A stretch of 64,000 bases of DNA from Cyanobacteria bacterium CYA (GTDB lineage Bacteria > Planctomycetota > Phycisphaerae > Phycisphaerales > UBA1924): positions 62,001 to 126,000 of the forward strand of contig RHKP01000005.1 in assembly GCA_008363215.1 (NCBI GenBank), written 5' to 3'. Made by a program: the position numbers and the translations under genes. Shown here in pieces: positions 1 through 10,293 of this stretch. The notes below the pieces were generated by a model. It had not been told where the DNA came from and made no database searches. It saw only the letters and a list, made by a program, of their open reading frames with translations. Numbering within the stretch: the stretch's first letter is position 1; every line of letters begins with the position of its first letter.

Positions 1-1
1 C

Positions 2-532
2 GGCGATATCGGCATCCTCCAGATCGACGCCCACATGGATCTGCGCCGGGCCTTCGAGGGCTTCACCTATTCGCATGCGTCGATCATGCACAACGTCCTG
101 GCCCGCGTGCGCGGCGTGCGACGCCTCGTGCAGGTGGGCATCCGCGACTACTGCGAGCAGGAACAGATCGCCGCCGACCAGGCCGGCACACGCGTGCATG
201 TGTCGTACTGGGAGGACGTGGCCGACGCGCTTTCCGAAGGTGAGCCGCTGCGGGCGATCTGGCAGCGGGTGATCGACGCCCTTCCCCCGCAGGTCTACGT
301 CAGTTTCGACATCGACGGGCTGGACCCGGCCCTGTGCCCGCACACCGGCACGCCGGTGCCCGGCGGCCTTTCGTTCGCGCAGGCGAGCCTGCTGCTGGCG
401 ATGCTCAAAGACTCCGGCCGCACCGTCATCGGCTTTGATCTCGTCGAAGTGGCCCCGGGCGGACCCGACGAGCCTGAGTGGGACGCCAATGTCGGCGCAC
501 GCCTGCTCTACCGCCTCTGCGCGCTCGCATAG
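2..532 (+). CDS. Ureohydrolase (agmatinase/arginase family), 5' end missing
   Basis: This is the C-terminal part of a binuclear-manganese ureohydrolase, a family that removes urea from agmatine, arginine or related guanidino compounds. The frame is open from base 2, before any start codon, so the gene begins outside the window. Two family metal-binding motifs are visible: DAHMD at the left edge, and SFDIDGLDPALCP followed by HTGTPVPGG. The earlier GGDH motif must lie upstream. The motif SHASIMHNVL is typical of agmatinase-like members, but substrate specificity cannot be fixed from this fragment. It is convergent with the aldolase gene that follows. Confidence 0.85.
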   Translation, partial: GDIGILQIDAHMDLRRAFEGFTYSHASIMHNVLARVRGVRRLVQVGIRDYCEQEQIAADQAGTRVHVSYWEDVADALSEGEPLRAIWQRVIDALPPQVYVSFDIDGLDPALCPHTGTPVPGGLSFAQASLLLAMLKDSGRTVIGFDLVEVAPGGPDEPEWDANVGARLLYRLCALA

Positions 533-573
533 CGCAGGCGCCCGGGCCCCGCCCCCGGACAGGCCGCAGCGAC

Positions 574-1224
574 TCAGGCCCCGCCGAAGGCCTTGCGATA
601 GTCCTCGACGAACTTCCTGAGCCCCACGTCGGTCAGCGGATGCTGCATGAACTGCTTGATGACGCCGAACGGCACCGTGGCCACGTCGGCCCCCGCAAGG
701 GCGCAGTCGAGCATGTGCCTGGGATGACGGATCGACGCGGCCAGCAGTTTGGTCTGGAACCCGTAGCGGTCGTAGATCTGCCGGATCTGGTGAATCAGGT
801 CCATCCCGTCCTGCCCGACATCATCGATGCGTCCGATGAACGGGCTGACCAGAAACGCCCCGGCCTTGGCGACCATGAGTGCCTGAATCGCCTGGAAGCA
901 CAGCGTCATGTTCGTGCGCACGCCCTCGTCGGAGAGCGTCTTGCACACCTTGAGCCCCTCGACCGTGCACGGCAGTTTGACCACGATGTTCGGCGCAATC
1001 TTCGCCCGCTCACGCCCCTCACGCAGCATCCCCTCCGCGTCGATCGCGATCACCTCGGCCGACACCGGACCCGGCACGACCTGGCAGATCTCCTCCAGCC
1101 GCTTGCCGTAATCGACCTTTTCCCGGGCGATCAGCGAGGGGTTGGTCGTCACGCCGTCAAGCACGCCCAGTTCGTGCGCCTGCCTGATTTCATCCAGATT
1201 CGCCGTGTCGATGTACAGGTCCAA
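574..1224 (-). CDS. fsa: Transaldolase / fructose-6-phosphate aldolase-like protein
   Basis: A 216-residue class I aldolase of the short transaldolase (FSA/TalC) family, which handles sugar phosphates through a lysine Schiff base in the cytoplasm. The N-terminus has the family signature LYIDTANLDEIR with Asp6, then GVTTNPSL. Lys83 in VVKLPCT sits where the Schiff-base lysine is found. The length matches the short family, about 215 residues, not the 320-residue transaldolases. The start appears to be TTG, with GGAG eight bases upstream. Whether it is a true transaldolase or an F6P aldolase cannot be decided by eye. Confidence 0.88.
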   Translation of the reverse strand: MDLYIDTANLDEIRQAHELGVLDGVTTNPSLIAREKVDYGKRLEEICQVVPGPVSAEVIAIDAEGMLREGRERAKIAPNIVVKLPCTVEGLKVCKTLSDEGVRTNMTLCFQAIQALMVAKAGAFLVSPFIGRIDDVGQDGMDLIHQIRQIYDRYGFQTKLLAASIRHPRHMLDCALAGADVATVPFGVIKQFMQHPLTDVGLRKFVEDYRKAFGGA

Positions 1225-1272
1225 GGTGGGTCTCCAGTCCGCCCGCGCAGGGCGGGGGCAAACGGTAGCGCC

Positions 1273-1665
1273 TCAGCCGGCGCTGAGCCCGATCGCCGAG
1301 GCCGTCGCCTGTGTGGACGTGTGCGAAATCGACAGCAGCCATGAGCCGATGCCCCGTTCGCGGGCCAGTTCGGCTGCCCGGCCGTGCAGCGCCACGCGCG
1401 GCGCACCCTCCTCATCCGGTCTCACCTCGATATCGGTCCACAGGATGCCCCCGCGCAATCCCAGCCCGAGCGCCTTGAGCACCGCCTCCTTGGCCGCGAA
1501 TCGACCCGCCAGGTGCTCGTCGCCCCGGCGGCGCTCCAGACAATACCTCTGCTCGTCGGCGGTGAAGCACCGATCCATGAAGCGTCTGCCATGTTCGCCG
1601 CGCAGTTCCGCGATGCGGGACACCTCGACGATGTCGATGCCGTGCGCGATGGCGTGCATGCTCAC
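1273..1665 (-). CDS. acpS: Holo-[acyl-carrier-protein] synthase
   Basis: AcpS transfers the 4'-phosphopantetheine arm from CoA to a serine of acyl carrier protein, activating it for fatty acid synthesis. The 130-residue protein has the two family motifs: GIDIVEVSRI near the N-terminus, whose Asp binds magnesium, and RFAAKEAVLKALG, whose Glu and Lys are catalytic. The C-terminal LLSISHT motif is also present. The first codon may be GTG at 1665 or the ATG two codons later. The gene follows the fmdB-like gene by ten bases and is probably co-transcribed with it. Confidence 0.92.
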   Translation of the reverse strand: MSMHAIAHGIDIVEVSRIAELRGEHGRRFMDRCFTADEQRYCLERRRGDEHLAGRFAAKEAVLKALGLGLRGGILWTDIEVRPDEEGAPRVALHGRAAELARERGIGSWLLSISHTSTQATASAIGLSAG

Positions 1666-1674
1666 CCGTCCCGG

Positions 1675-2013
1675 TCAGTCCGAACTGGTCCCGGCGGACT
1701 TCTTCTCCCCCGACTTCGGTTTGCCGTTGCTCTTCGTCGCGGTCGTGGGCTCCGGCTTCGTCTGGCTGGTCTGGCCCGGCTTGCTGCTTGTCTCGCCCGA
1801 CTCCGACTTGGCGGCCTTCTTGTAGTTCTCCGACCGGTAATCCGTCTGATAGAAGCCCGAGCCCTTGAAGAGCACGGCGGCCCCGGTGCCGATCAGCCGC
1901 TCCAGCGCGCTCCTGCCGCACTTGGGGCACTTGCGCTTGGGCGGCTCGCTCATGCTTTGAAACAACTCGAACTCGTAACCGCACTTTCCGCAGCGATAGT
2001 CATACGTCGGCAT
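1675..2013 (-). CDS. FmdB-family zinc ribbon protein
   Basis: A 112-residue protein with the FmdB/CxxC regulatory-type zinc ribbon at its N-terminus. It opens with MPTYDYRCGKCGYEFE and has a second CPKCG about 20 residues later, giving the CxxC-CxxC zinc site. The segment FKGSGFYQTDYR is also family-typical. The C-terminal 45 residues are a low-complexity tail rich in Lys, Ser, Thr and Pro. It overlaps the end of grpE by 14 bases, so translation is probably coupled. The family's role is poorly defined. Confidence 0.85.
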   Translation of the reverse strand: MPTYDYRCGKCGYEFELFQSMSEPPKRKCPKCGRSALERLIGTGAAVLFKGSGFYQTDYRSENYKKAAKSESGETSSKPGQTSQTKPEPTTATKSNGKPKSGEKKSAGTSSD

Positions 2014-2626
2014 TGCTTTCGCCCTCCGCGCTCGGCGCCGCCACCGTGACCTTCGCCGGCCGTATCACCCGCTCGCCCAGCCGATACCCGACCCCCAGCA
2101 CCATCACCACGTGACCCGGCTCGATTTCCACCGACGGCTGCTGCATCATGGCCTGCTGCTCCCCCGGATTGAAACTCTCGCCCGGCTTGGGCTCGATCAG
2201 CGAAACGCCGTAGCCTTCAAGCACCCGCATCAGTTCGGCCCGGATCAGACGCACGCCGCCGGCAATCTGCTCGGCCGTCGCCCGGTTCAGATCCTGCGCC
2301 AGCGCCAGATCGAAGTGATCCATCACCGGCAGCACGCTCTGCACCACGCCGGCGGTCGCCCCCTGCCGCGCCTCACGCTCATTGATCGCCGCGCGGCGCT
2401 GGTAGTTCTGGAAGTCGGCGGCCAGCGTCTTGAACCGCGCCATCAGATCATCGCGCTCGCCCAGCGCCGCACGCAATGCGGCGACGATGTCCTCGGCGCC
2501 CGAGGGAACCTCAATTTCCCCGCTCCGCGCCATCTCCTGGATCTGCTCGATCGCCGCCGTATCGAGCGCCTCGTGGCCTTCCTGCGGCGGGTGTTCGCCT
2601 TCGTGTCGCCTTGCTTCCTTGCTCAC
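2000..2626 (-). CDS. grpE: GrpE nucleotide exchange factor
   Basis: GrpE releases ADP from DnaK and so resets the Hsp70 cycle. The 208-residue protein has an acidic N-terminus rich in charged residues, a long helix (about residues 50-90) with the family pattern FQNYQRRAAIN, and a C-terminal beta domain containing GVSLIEPKPGESFNP and GVGYRLGERVIRPAKVTV. It appears to start at GTG. It lies 27 bases downstream of dnaJ on the same strand. No dnaK is present in the window. Confidence 0.93.
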   Translation of the reverse strand: MSKEARRHEGEHPPQEGHEALDTAAIEQIQEMARSGEIEVPSGAEDIVAALRAALGERDDLMARFKTLAADFQNYQRRAAINEREARQGATAGVVQSVLPVMDHFDLALAQDLNRATAEQIAGGVRLIRAELMRVLEGYGVSLIEPKPGESFNPGEQQAMMQQPSVEIEPGHVVMVLGVGYRLGERVIRPAKVTVAAPSAEGESNADV

Positions 2627-2653
2627 GTCTGCACCTCACGTCATGCCCGACTG

Positions 2654-3904
<1,251 letters not shown>

Positions 3905-3955
3905 TCAATCGTCCCGCGACGGTCTCCCGCCGCGTGACGCTGCCGTCTTCACTTC

Positions 3956-4031
3956 AACGAGCCCCGATCGCCGGGGAGAGGAACGGCTGTCTGCTCCGTC
4001 TTCAACCCCGCCCGCACGGTCGGGGCTCGTT
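3956..4031. repeat. REP-like inverted pair downstream of groEL
   Basis: A perfect 11-base inverted repeat, AACGAGCCCCG at 3956-3966 and its complement at 4021-4031, brackets about 54 bases. Inside each half is a smaller hairpin of C and G runs (3962-3976, about 4006-4025). It lies in the 279-base spacer between the end of groEL and the start of dnaJ. Short paired palindromes of this kind resemble REP elements of bacterial chromosomes. A second small hairpin at 4058-4074 (CCGGGC/GCCCGG) lies close to the groEL stop and could aid termination, although no T-run follows. Confidence 0.5.
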
Positions 4032-4084
4032 CAGATGCCTGCACTGATGCCTGAACACCGGGCCTGACGCCCGGCGCCTTCTGC

Positions 4085-5698
<1,614 letters not shown>

Positions 5699-5719
5699 GT
5701 TTGCTCCTTTGGAGTCCAA

Positions 5720-6030
5720 GGCATTGGGGACTGGGCACTAGGCATTGGTCCCCGCCTCAATACTGCGGATCAGCCCGGCAAGAACTCATCCGCATTCATG
5801 CACACTTTCTTCCATCGCCCGATGAGCCTTGACATCGAGGTAGCCCGAATCTCGTGCGATCTACAACTGCGTATCCACTTCGAGGACTGATCCGCGGGCA
5901 ACCCCGAGGAAACGCCTCGGTCAATCCGTAGACTTCCTTCGCCACGCGAACGCCGAGTTGCCGCGCAACAAGATCGCGATGCGAACTGGTCTGCGTCTTT
6001 TCCAATGCCTGATCCCCAATCCCTTATGCC
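5720..6030. mobile_element. Inverted heptamer-repeat element carrying a broken bS23-like gene
   Basis: A 311-base element fills the groEL-groES spacer. Its ends are two 29-base arms in inverted orientation (5720-5748 and 6002-6030), each starting with CCAATG and continuing in 7-base steps of the type CCYRRTG (CCTAGTG, CCCAGTC, CCTGATC, CCCAATC). The two arms differ at several positions but keep length and register. Between them lies the remnant of a four-helix-bundle gene. No transposase is encoded. The structure suggests a small non-autonomous mobile cassette; mobility itself is inferred. Confidence 0.65.
5756..6005 (-). pseudogene. Decayed four-helix-bundle (bS23 / 23S rRNA intervening-sequence) protein
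   Basis: The first 27 codons or so read SHRDLVARQLGVRVAKEVYG followed by LTEAFPR, the typical N-terminus of the bS23/four-helix-bundle family. The conserved middle (the usual LTSQ..RAA..S.PSNIAEG part) is missing. The C-terminal part continues in another frame as LEVDTQL, stop, IARDSGYLDVKAHRAMEESV, stop, VLAGLIRSIE, which matches the family's C-terminal helix. The gene therefore has an internal deletion, a frameshift and two in-frame stops. Both ends run into the flanking heptamer arms. Confidence 0.7.
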
Positions 6031-6046
6031 CTGCCGCCTTGCGGGC

Positions 6047-6337
6047 TCAGCCCTCCACCACCCCCAGCAGCTCCGTCTCCCTCAGGATCAGGTGCTTCAC
6101 GCCCTTGATCTCCACTTCCGACCCCGCATACTTCCCATACACCACGCGGTCGCCCTTCTTCACCGACAACTGCGCACGCTTCCCGTTGTCCAGCAACTTG
6201 CCCGGACCGGTCGCCACGACCTCGCCCTGGATCGGCCTCTCCTTCGAACCTTCCGGCAGGTACAGCCCGCTTGCCGTCTTTGCTTCAGGCTCGATGGGCT
6301 TGACCAGCACCCGATCTTCCAATGGTTTCACTGCCAT
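6047..6337 (-). CDS. groES: Co-chaperonin GroES
   Basis: A 96-residue Hsp10 that caps the GroEL ring. It shows the family N-terminus KPLEDRVLVKPIEPE, the mobile-loop region around TASGLYLPEGS, and the conserved GDRVVYGKYAGSEVEI. GGGAG lies eight bases before the ATG. Two groEL genes flank it on the same strand, one about 350 bases downstream and one 1.25 kb upstream, so its partner preference is open. No CIRCE operator was found in the short upstream spacer. Confidence 0.95.
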   Translation of the reverse strand: MAVKPLEDRVLVKPIEPEAKTASGLYLPEGSKERPIQGEVVATGPGKLLDNGKRAQLSVKKGDRVVYGKYAGSEVEIKGVKHLILRETELLGVVEG

Positions 6338-6376
6338 AGTTCATCTCCCATGCCGCCCTCGGCGGCCATCTCGCCG

Positions 6377-7129
6377 CTACTCGCTGGCGGGTTGCTCGAC
6401 CTCACGCGCCGCCGCTCGCCGCGCGTTCACATACTCAATCCCGACCGGGATCAACGACACGATGATGATCCCGATCACCACCGCCTCGAAATGCTCCTTC
6501 ACAAACGGAATGTTCCCGAAGAACCACCCCGCCCCTATACACAACCCAACCCACAGCACGGCCCCCGTGATGTTGAACCACACGAACCGCCCGTAGTTCA
6601 TCGCTCCCGCGCCCGCCACGAACGGAACAAACGTCCGCACGATGGGTACGAACCGACCCAGCACCACGGCCTTGCCGCCGTACTTCTCGAAGAACGCGTG
6701 CGCCCGTTCCAGGTGCTTGCGATTGAGCAGCCGCTCGATGAGCGTCGCGTCTTCCGAAATCTCCCTGCTGAACACGCGAGGCCCGATGAACTTGCCCGCG
6801 TGATAGTTCACCGCATCGCCCAGAACCGCTGCGATGACCAGCGTCAACGTGATCGTCCACACGTTCATCGACCCGCCGGCCGCCAACGCGCCGACGGCAA
6901 ACAGAAGCGAGTCCCCGGGTAGAAACGGCGTAACAACCAGACCGGTCTCGCAGAAGATGACCGCAAAAAGCAGCCCGTAGATCCATATGCCGTATTCCGC
7001 GATGAGCCACTTCAGTGAATCGTCCAAGTTCAGGAAGAAGTCCATGATGCTCTGCGGAGCAACAGGTTCGACCGGTACGACTGCCGCCAGTGCGTGAAAC
7101 TGTGCCAGAATTTCGAGAATACTGTGCAA
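6377..7129 (-). CDS. DedA-family inner membrane protein
   Basis: A membrane protein of the DedA/SNARE-associated (VTT) family, whose members act in lipid flipping and membrane homeostasis. It has the family motifs ETGLVVTPFLPGDSLLF, with the acidic residue in a membrane re-entrant segment, and GRFVPIVRTFVPFVAGAGAM. Several hydrophobic spans and a basic C-terminus follow. The frame can start at a TTG (7129, with AGGA upstream) or at the ATG of MDFFLNLDDSL (7045), which gives a more typical length. It ends 39 bases before groES and is on the same strand. Confidence 0.88.
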   Translation of the reverse strand: MHSILEILAQFHALAAVVPVEPVAPQSIMDFFLNLDDSLKWLIAEYGIWIYGLLFAVIFCETGLVVTPFLPGDSLLFAVGALAAGGSMNVWTITLTLVIAAVLGDAVNYHAGKFIGPRVFSREISEDATLIERLLNRKHLERAHAFFEKYGGKAVVLGRFVPIVRTFVPFVAGAGAMNYGRFVWFNITGAVLWVGLCIGAGWFFGNIPFVKEHFEAVVIGIIIVSLIPVGIEYVNARRAAAREVEQPASE

Positions 7130-7148
7130 GCATGTTCCTGTGGAGTGG

Positions 7149-7241
7149 CTAAAGAACTGTGAGATACTCGTCCACGGTCAATCCGCCTCTTCCTGGCACT
7201 CGTACTGCTTCAATGCCGGACACCACGGGGCTGAACGGAGC
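7149..7241 (-). pseudogene. Remnant of a HicA toxin gene
   Basis: Directly after hicB, the frame reads PFSPVVSGIEAVRV and then PGRGGLTVDEYLTVL, stop. The first part matches the N-terminus of HicA mRNA interferases (the ..PVVSGKE..RAL type). The second matches their C-terminus (the ..AGLTVDEF...L type). The middle of about 40 codons, including the catalytic histidine region, is absent. I read this as an internally deleted hicA that can no longer make toxin. Confidence 0.55.
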
Positions 7242-7242
7242 G

Positions 7243-7470
7243 TTACCCCGCCTTCCGGCTGACGGACACTTCGATGATCTCCTCGGCGATCGGCAACGGC
7301 GCCGCCTCGCCGTGCCTGTCCAGACCCTCAATACAACCCTCGATGGCTTTCCTTACGTTCCGCAACGCCCCATCATGCGTGAAGCCTTGAGACACACACC
7401 CGGGGAGCGCCGGGAACGAAGCGACGAACCCGGCGTCCTCGTCCCGATCGATGTGGTTGCGTACGTTCAT
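7243..7470 (-). CDS. hicB: HicB-like antitoxin
   Basis: A 75-residue protein with the HicB fold signature DEDAGFVASFPALPGCVSQG, followed by the helix ALRNVRKAIEGCIEGLDRHG. HicB antitoxins bind and block HicA RNase toxins and repress their own operon. The start is placed at MNVRNHID because GGAG lies seven bases upstream; seven more codons are open further out. The partner hicA downstream is only a remnant, so this is probably an orphan antitoxin. Confidence 0.72.
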   Translation of the reverse strand: MNVRNHIDRDEDAGFVASFPALPGCVSQGFTHDGALRNVRKAIEGCIEGLDRHGEAAPLPIAEEIIEVSVSRKAG

Positions 7471-7591
7471 TCCCAGTCTCCAGCAATTCATCCGCCCGGG
7501 TGCCGCTGCTCGACGCCCTCGGCGAAGCGGTGCGGCCGCTCACCGACTCTCGTATTCCGACAAGTCTCAGGCCGCGTGGGTGTGAGGGCGT

Positions 7592-9307
7592 CTAGAACCC
7601 CATCCCTCCCATACCGCCCATGCCGCCGCCCATGCCGCCGCCGTGACCATGTCCGGCGTGCTCGTCCTTCTTCTCAGGCTTCTCGGTGATGATGCAGTCG
7701 GCCGCCAGCAGCACCGTCGCCACGCTCGCCGCGTTCTGAAGCGCCGTACGGTCCACCTTTGCCGGTGTGATCACGCCCGACTTGACCAGATCCTCGTACG
7801 TGTCCGTCAGCGCGTTGTACCCGAAGTTGGCGCTCTCGCCGGCCGCAACCTTCGAGACCACCACCGTCCCCTTGGCGCCCGCGTTGTCCGCGATGGTCCG
7901 CAGCGGAACCTGCAACGCCTGGTGCACCACGTTCATCCCGACCGCAAAGTCGTACTTCGCGTGTCCGATGTCGTCGGCCGTCACTTCACCGCTCTTGCCG
8001 AAGACGGACTTCCACTCGCGCGTCCCTCCGATCGCATCGCGGGCGCGGATGAAACTCACCCCCCCGCCCGGGACGATGCCCTCTTCCACCGCCGCACGGG
8101 TCGCGTGCAGCGCGTCTTCGACGCGAGCCTTCTTCTCCTTCAGTTCGGCCTCCGACGCCGCGCCGACGTTGATCTGCGCCACGCCGCCGGCCAACTTGGC
8201 CAGACGCTCCTGCAACTTCTCCTTGTCGTAGTCGCTCGTGGCCGCGTCGATCTCGCGGCGGATCTGCGCGATCCGGCTCTGGATCGCCTTGGTCTCGCCG
8301 GCGCCCTCAATCAGGGTCGTGCTGTCCGCGTCGATCTCGATCTTCTTGACCAGACCCAGGTCGGCCAGTTCCACCTTGTCCAAGTCGATACTCAGATCCT
8401 TCGTGAACGCCTTGCCGCCCGTCAGCACCGCGATGTCCTCAAGCATCGCCTTGCGACGGTCGCCGTAACCCGGCGCCTTCACCGCCGCCACCTGCAACGT
8501 CCCACGCAACTTATTGATCACCAGCGTCGACAGCGCCTCGCCGCTGACATCTTCGGCGATGATCACCAGCGGCTTCTTGGCCGCCATCACCTTCTCGAGC
8601 AGCGGAACCAGTTTGCTCACGCTCTCGATCTTGTCCTCGTGCACCAGCACCAGGCACTTGTCAAACTCCACCCTCATCTCATCGACATTGGTCACGAAGT
8701 TGGCGGACAGGTACCCACGGTCGAACTGCATGCCCTCGACGACCGTGACTTCCGTCTCCAGCCCCTTGCCTTCCTCGACCGTGATCACCCCGTCCTTGCC
8801 GACCCTCTCAAACGCGTCGGCCATGATCTTGCCGATCTCGACGTCGTTGTTCGCACTGATCGTCGCCACGCTCTGGATGTCCGCGCGACCGTTGATCGGC
8901 TTGGCCATCGCGTCGATCGCGCCCGTCGCGACCTCCACGGCCTTCTTCATGCCCCGGACCAGCGCATTGGCATCCACGCCCGCTGCAATGTATCGCAGAC
9001 CTTCCTTGAACAGCGCCTCGGCCAGAACTGTCGCCGTCGTCGTCCCGTCGCCGGCCACGTCCGATGTCTTGCTCGCCGCTTCCTTGACCAGCAGCGCGCC
9101 CATGTTCTCGGCCTTGTCGGTCAGTTCGATCTCCTCGGCCACCGTCACGCCGTCCTTGGTCACCGTCGGGCCGCCCCACGACTTGTCAATGACCGCGTTG
9201 CGCCCGCGGGGCCCAAGAGTCGCCTTGACCGCGCGGGCCAACTTCTCCACGCCCGCGAGCAACGCCTGACGTGCCTCAATGTCGAAGGTCAGTTCTTTCG
9301 TCGCCAT
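7592..9307 (-). CDS. groEL: Chaperonin GroEL, paralogue with GGM tail
   Basis: A second complete Hsp60 of 571 residues. It carries [43 protein letters not shown] and [15 protein letters not shown]. Unlike the copy at 4085-5698, it ends in a His-rich stretch and a Gly-Gly-Met repeat tail that closes with GGMGGMGF, the tail found in housekeeping GroELs. It also has an insertion in the equatorial domain near [13 protein letters not shown]. The start at 9307 is supported by GGGAG eight bases upstream. A 93-codon open extension further upstream has no family similarity and is rejected. Confidence 0.95.
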   Translation of the reverse strand: MATKELTFDIEARQALLAGVEKLARAVKATLGPRGRNAVIDKSWGGPTVTKDGVTVAEEIELTDKAENMGALLVKEAASKTSDVAGDGTTTATVLAEALFKEGLRYIAAGVDANALVRGMKKAVEVATGAIDAMAKPINGRADIQSVATISANNDVEIGKIMADAFERVGKDGVITVEEGKGLETEVTVVEGMQFDRGYLSANFVTNVDEMRVEFDKCLVLVHEDKIESVSKLVPLLEKVMAAKKPLVIIAEDVSGEALSTLVINKLRGTLQVAAVKAPGYGDRRKAMLEDIAVLTGGKAFTKDLSIDLDKVELADLGLVKKIEIDADSTTLIEGAGETKAIQSRIAQIRREIDAATSDYDKEKLQERLAKLAGGVAQINVGAASEAELKEKKARVEDALHATRAAVEEGIVPGGGVSFIRARDAIGGTREWKSVFGKSGEVTADDIGHAKYDFAVGMNVVHQALQVPLRTIADNAGAKGTVVVSKVAAGESANFGYNALTDTYEDLVKSGVITPAKVDRTALQNAASVATVLLAADCIITEKPEKKDEHAGHGHGGGMGGGMGGMGGMGF

Positions 9308-9643
9308 GAATCGTGCTCCCTGTCTCAGTGCTTCCGGCTGCGGTACCGGGTCTCGGGTCGATGTATGAAGACACTCTGGTGTTCCAAAGCCCTTGGCAAC
9401 AGCGGTGCCACACCCTTCCTTGGCCCAAATCCATGTGGACAGCCAGTTTAGGTCACGGGCGCCCGTCAGGTTGCGCCCCCCGCGCCTGTCAGCCGTGGCG
9501 CAGACCACGGGCCCGCCTGCCACCTTGGCAGGTCGCGCCCACCGCCTCATCCCCCAACATCCTGATCCGCCCTGCTCCGACACCACCGCTGCTCGTGGCA
9601 GCCTCGCCTTTCAGCCACCCGCGCGGTGCTATCATGAGCCCCT
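9308..9643. other. Divergent spacer between groEL and nuoA with two adjacent hairpins
   Basis: This 336-base spacer should hold the promoters of groEL (minus strand) and nuoA (plus strand), although I cannot place -10/-35 boxes with confidence. Two neighbouring perfect hairpins are present: CCGTGG-6 nt-CCACGG at 9493-9510 and CCTGCCA-3 nt-TGGCAGG at 9516-9532. They lie about 200 bases upstream of the groEL start. No CIRCE-type TTAGCACTC inverted repeat was seen. No gene is apparent. Confidence 0.45.
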
Positions 9644-10051
9644 ATGTCGAGTATCCACATGACACTTGCCGGCACCGATCCCTCGACCTATCTGCCCATC
9701 TTCCTCATGCTGCTTGCAGCGGTCACCTTCGCCGTGGGGACCGTCGTTGCCACCACTGTCATCGGACCCCGCCGCGACGGCAAAAATAAGGGCAGCACCT
9801 ATGAGAGCGGCATGACCCCCGTCGCTACCGCCCGCAAACGCTTCAACGTTCGCTTCTACCTCATCGCCGTGGTCTTCCTCGTCTTCGACATCGAGGTTGT
9901 CTTCCTCTACCCCTGGGCCTCCACCTTCGCCAACCTCGAACCCGGGTCCGAGCAAGCCCTCACCTGGCTCGCACGCATCCTCTTCTTCCTCTTCACCACA
10001 GTGGTTGCCTATCTCTACGGCTTTCGCAAGGGTGTCTTTCGCTTCGACTAA
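9644..10051 (+). CDS. nuoA: NADH-quinone oxidoreductase subunit A
   Basis: A 135-residue membrane subunit of respiratory complex I. Three hydrophobic spans are evident. The conserved loop YESGMTPVATARKRFNVRFY and the second-span signature FLVFDIEVVFLYPWA, with the Glu and Asp found in NuoA/NdhC, are both present, and the protein ends in GFRKGVFRFD. The neighbours are not nuoB or other nuo genes, so this copy is separated from any complex I operon. A hairpin (GCCACCG at 10065-10071, CGGTGGC at 10085-10091) follows the stop. Confidence 0.92.
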   Translation: MSSIHMTLAGTDPSTYLPIFLMLLAAVTFAVGTVVATTVIGPRRDGKNKGSTYESGMTPVATARKRFNVRFYLIAVVFLVFDIEVVFLYPWASTFANLEPGSEQALTWLARILFFLFTTVVAYLYGFRKGVFRFD

Positions 10052-10293
10052 GCAACCAATTGGAGCCACCGCTCTCCCCTTGATCGGTGGCACGGTGAAA
10101 ATCCAATCCGCACCAGCCCGTGGGCTTGGTGCCGCGTGCGTCCGCTAATCACGCCCTTCGCACCGCTGTATTCTGCCCCGGCCGCACGATCCACCACCCG
10201 GTGGCTCCACAGCCGAATCCGCGAGTCGAACGCTTGCCCAACGGTCGGCTTCCTGCCGATGACTTGGTGGTCCCACAAGGTGGGCGTTATGGC

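Noticed and set aside
6338-6376. CIRCE (HrcA) operator before groES
   Set aside because: I looked for TTAGCACTC-N9-GAGTGCTAA upstream of groES and of both groEL genes and found no convincing match.
7512-7592. 9-base inverted repeat (GACGCCCTC / GAGGGCGTC) at the end of the second groEL
   Set aside because: The arms are 63 bases apart, one overlaps the stop codon and no T-run follows, so it is not a convincing terminator.
9308-9586. 93-codon N-terminal extension of the GGM-tailed GroEL
   Set aside because: No similarity to chaperonins, and a good ribosome-binding site precedes the normal MATKELTFD start at 9307.
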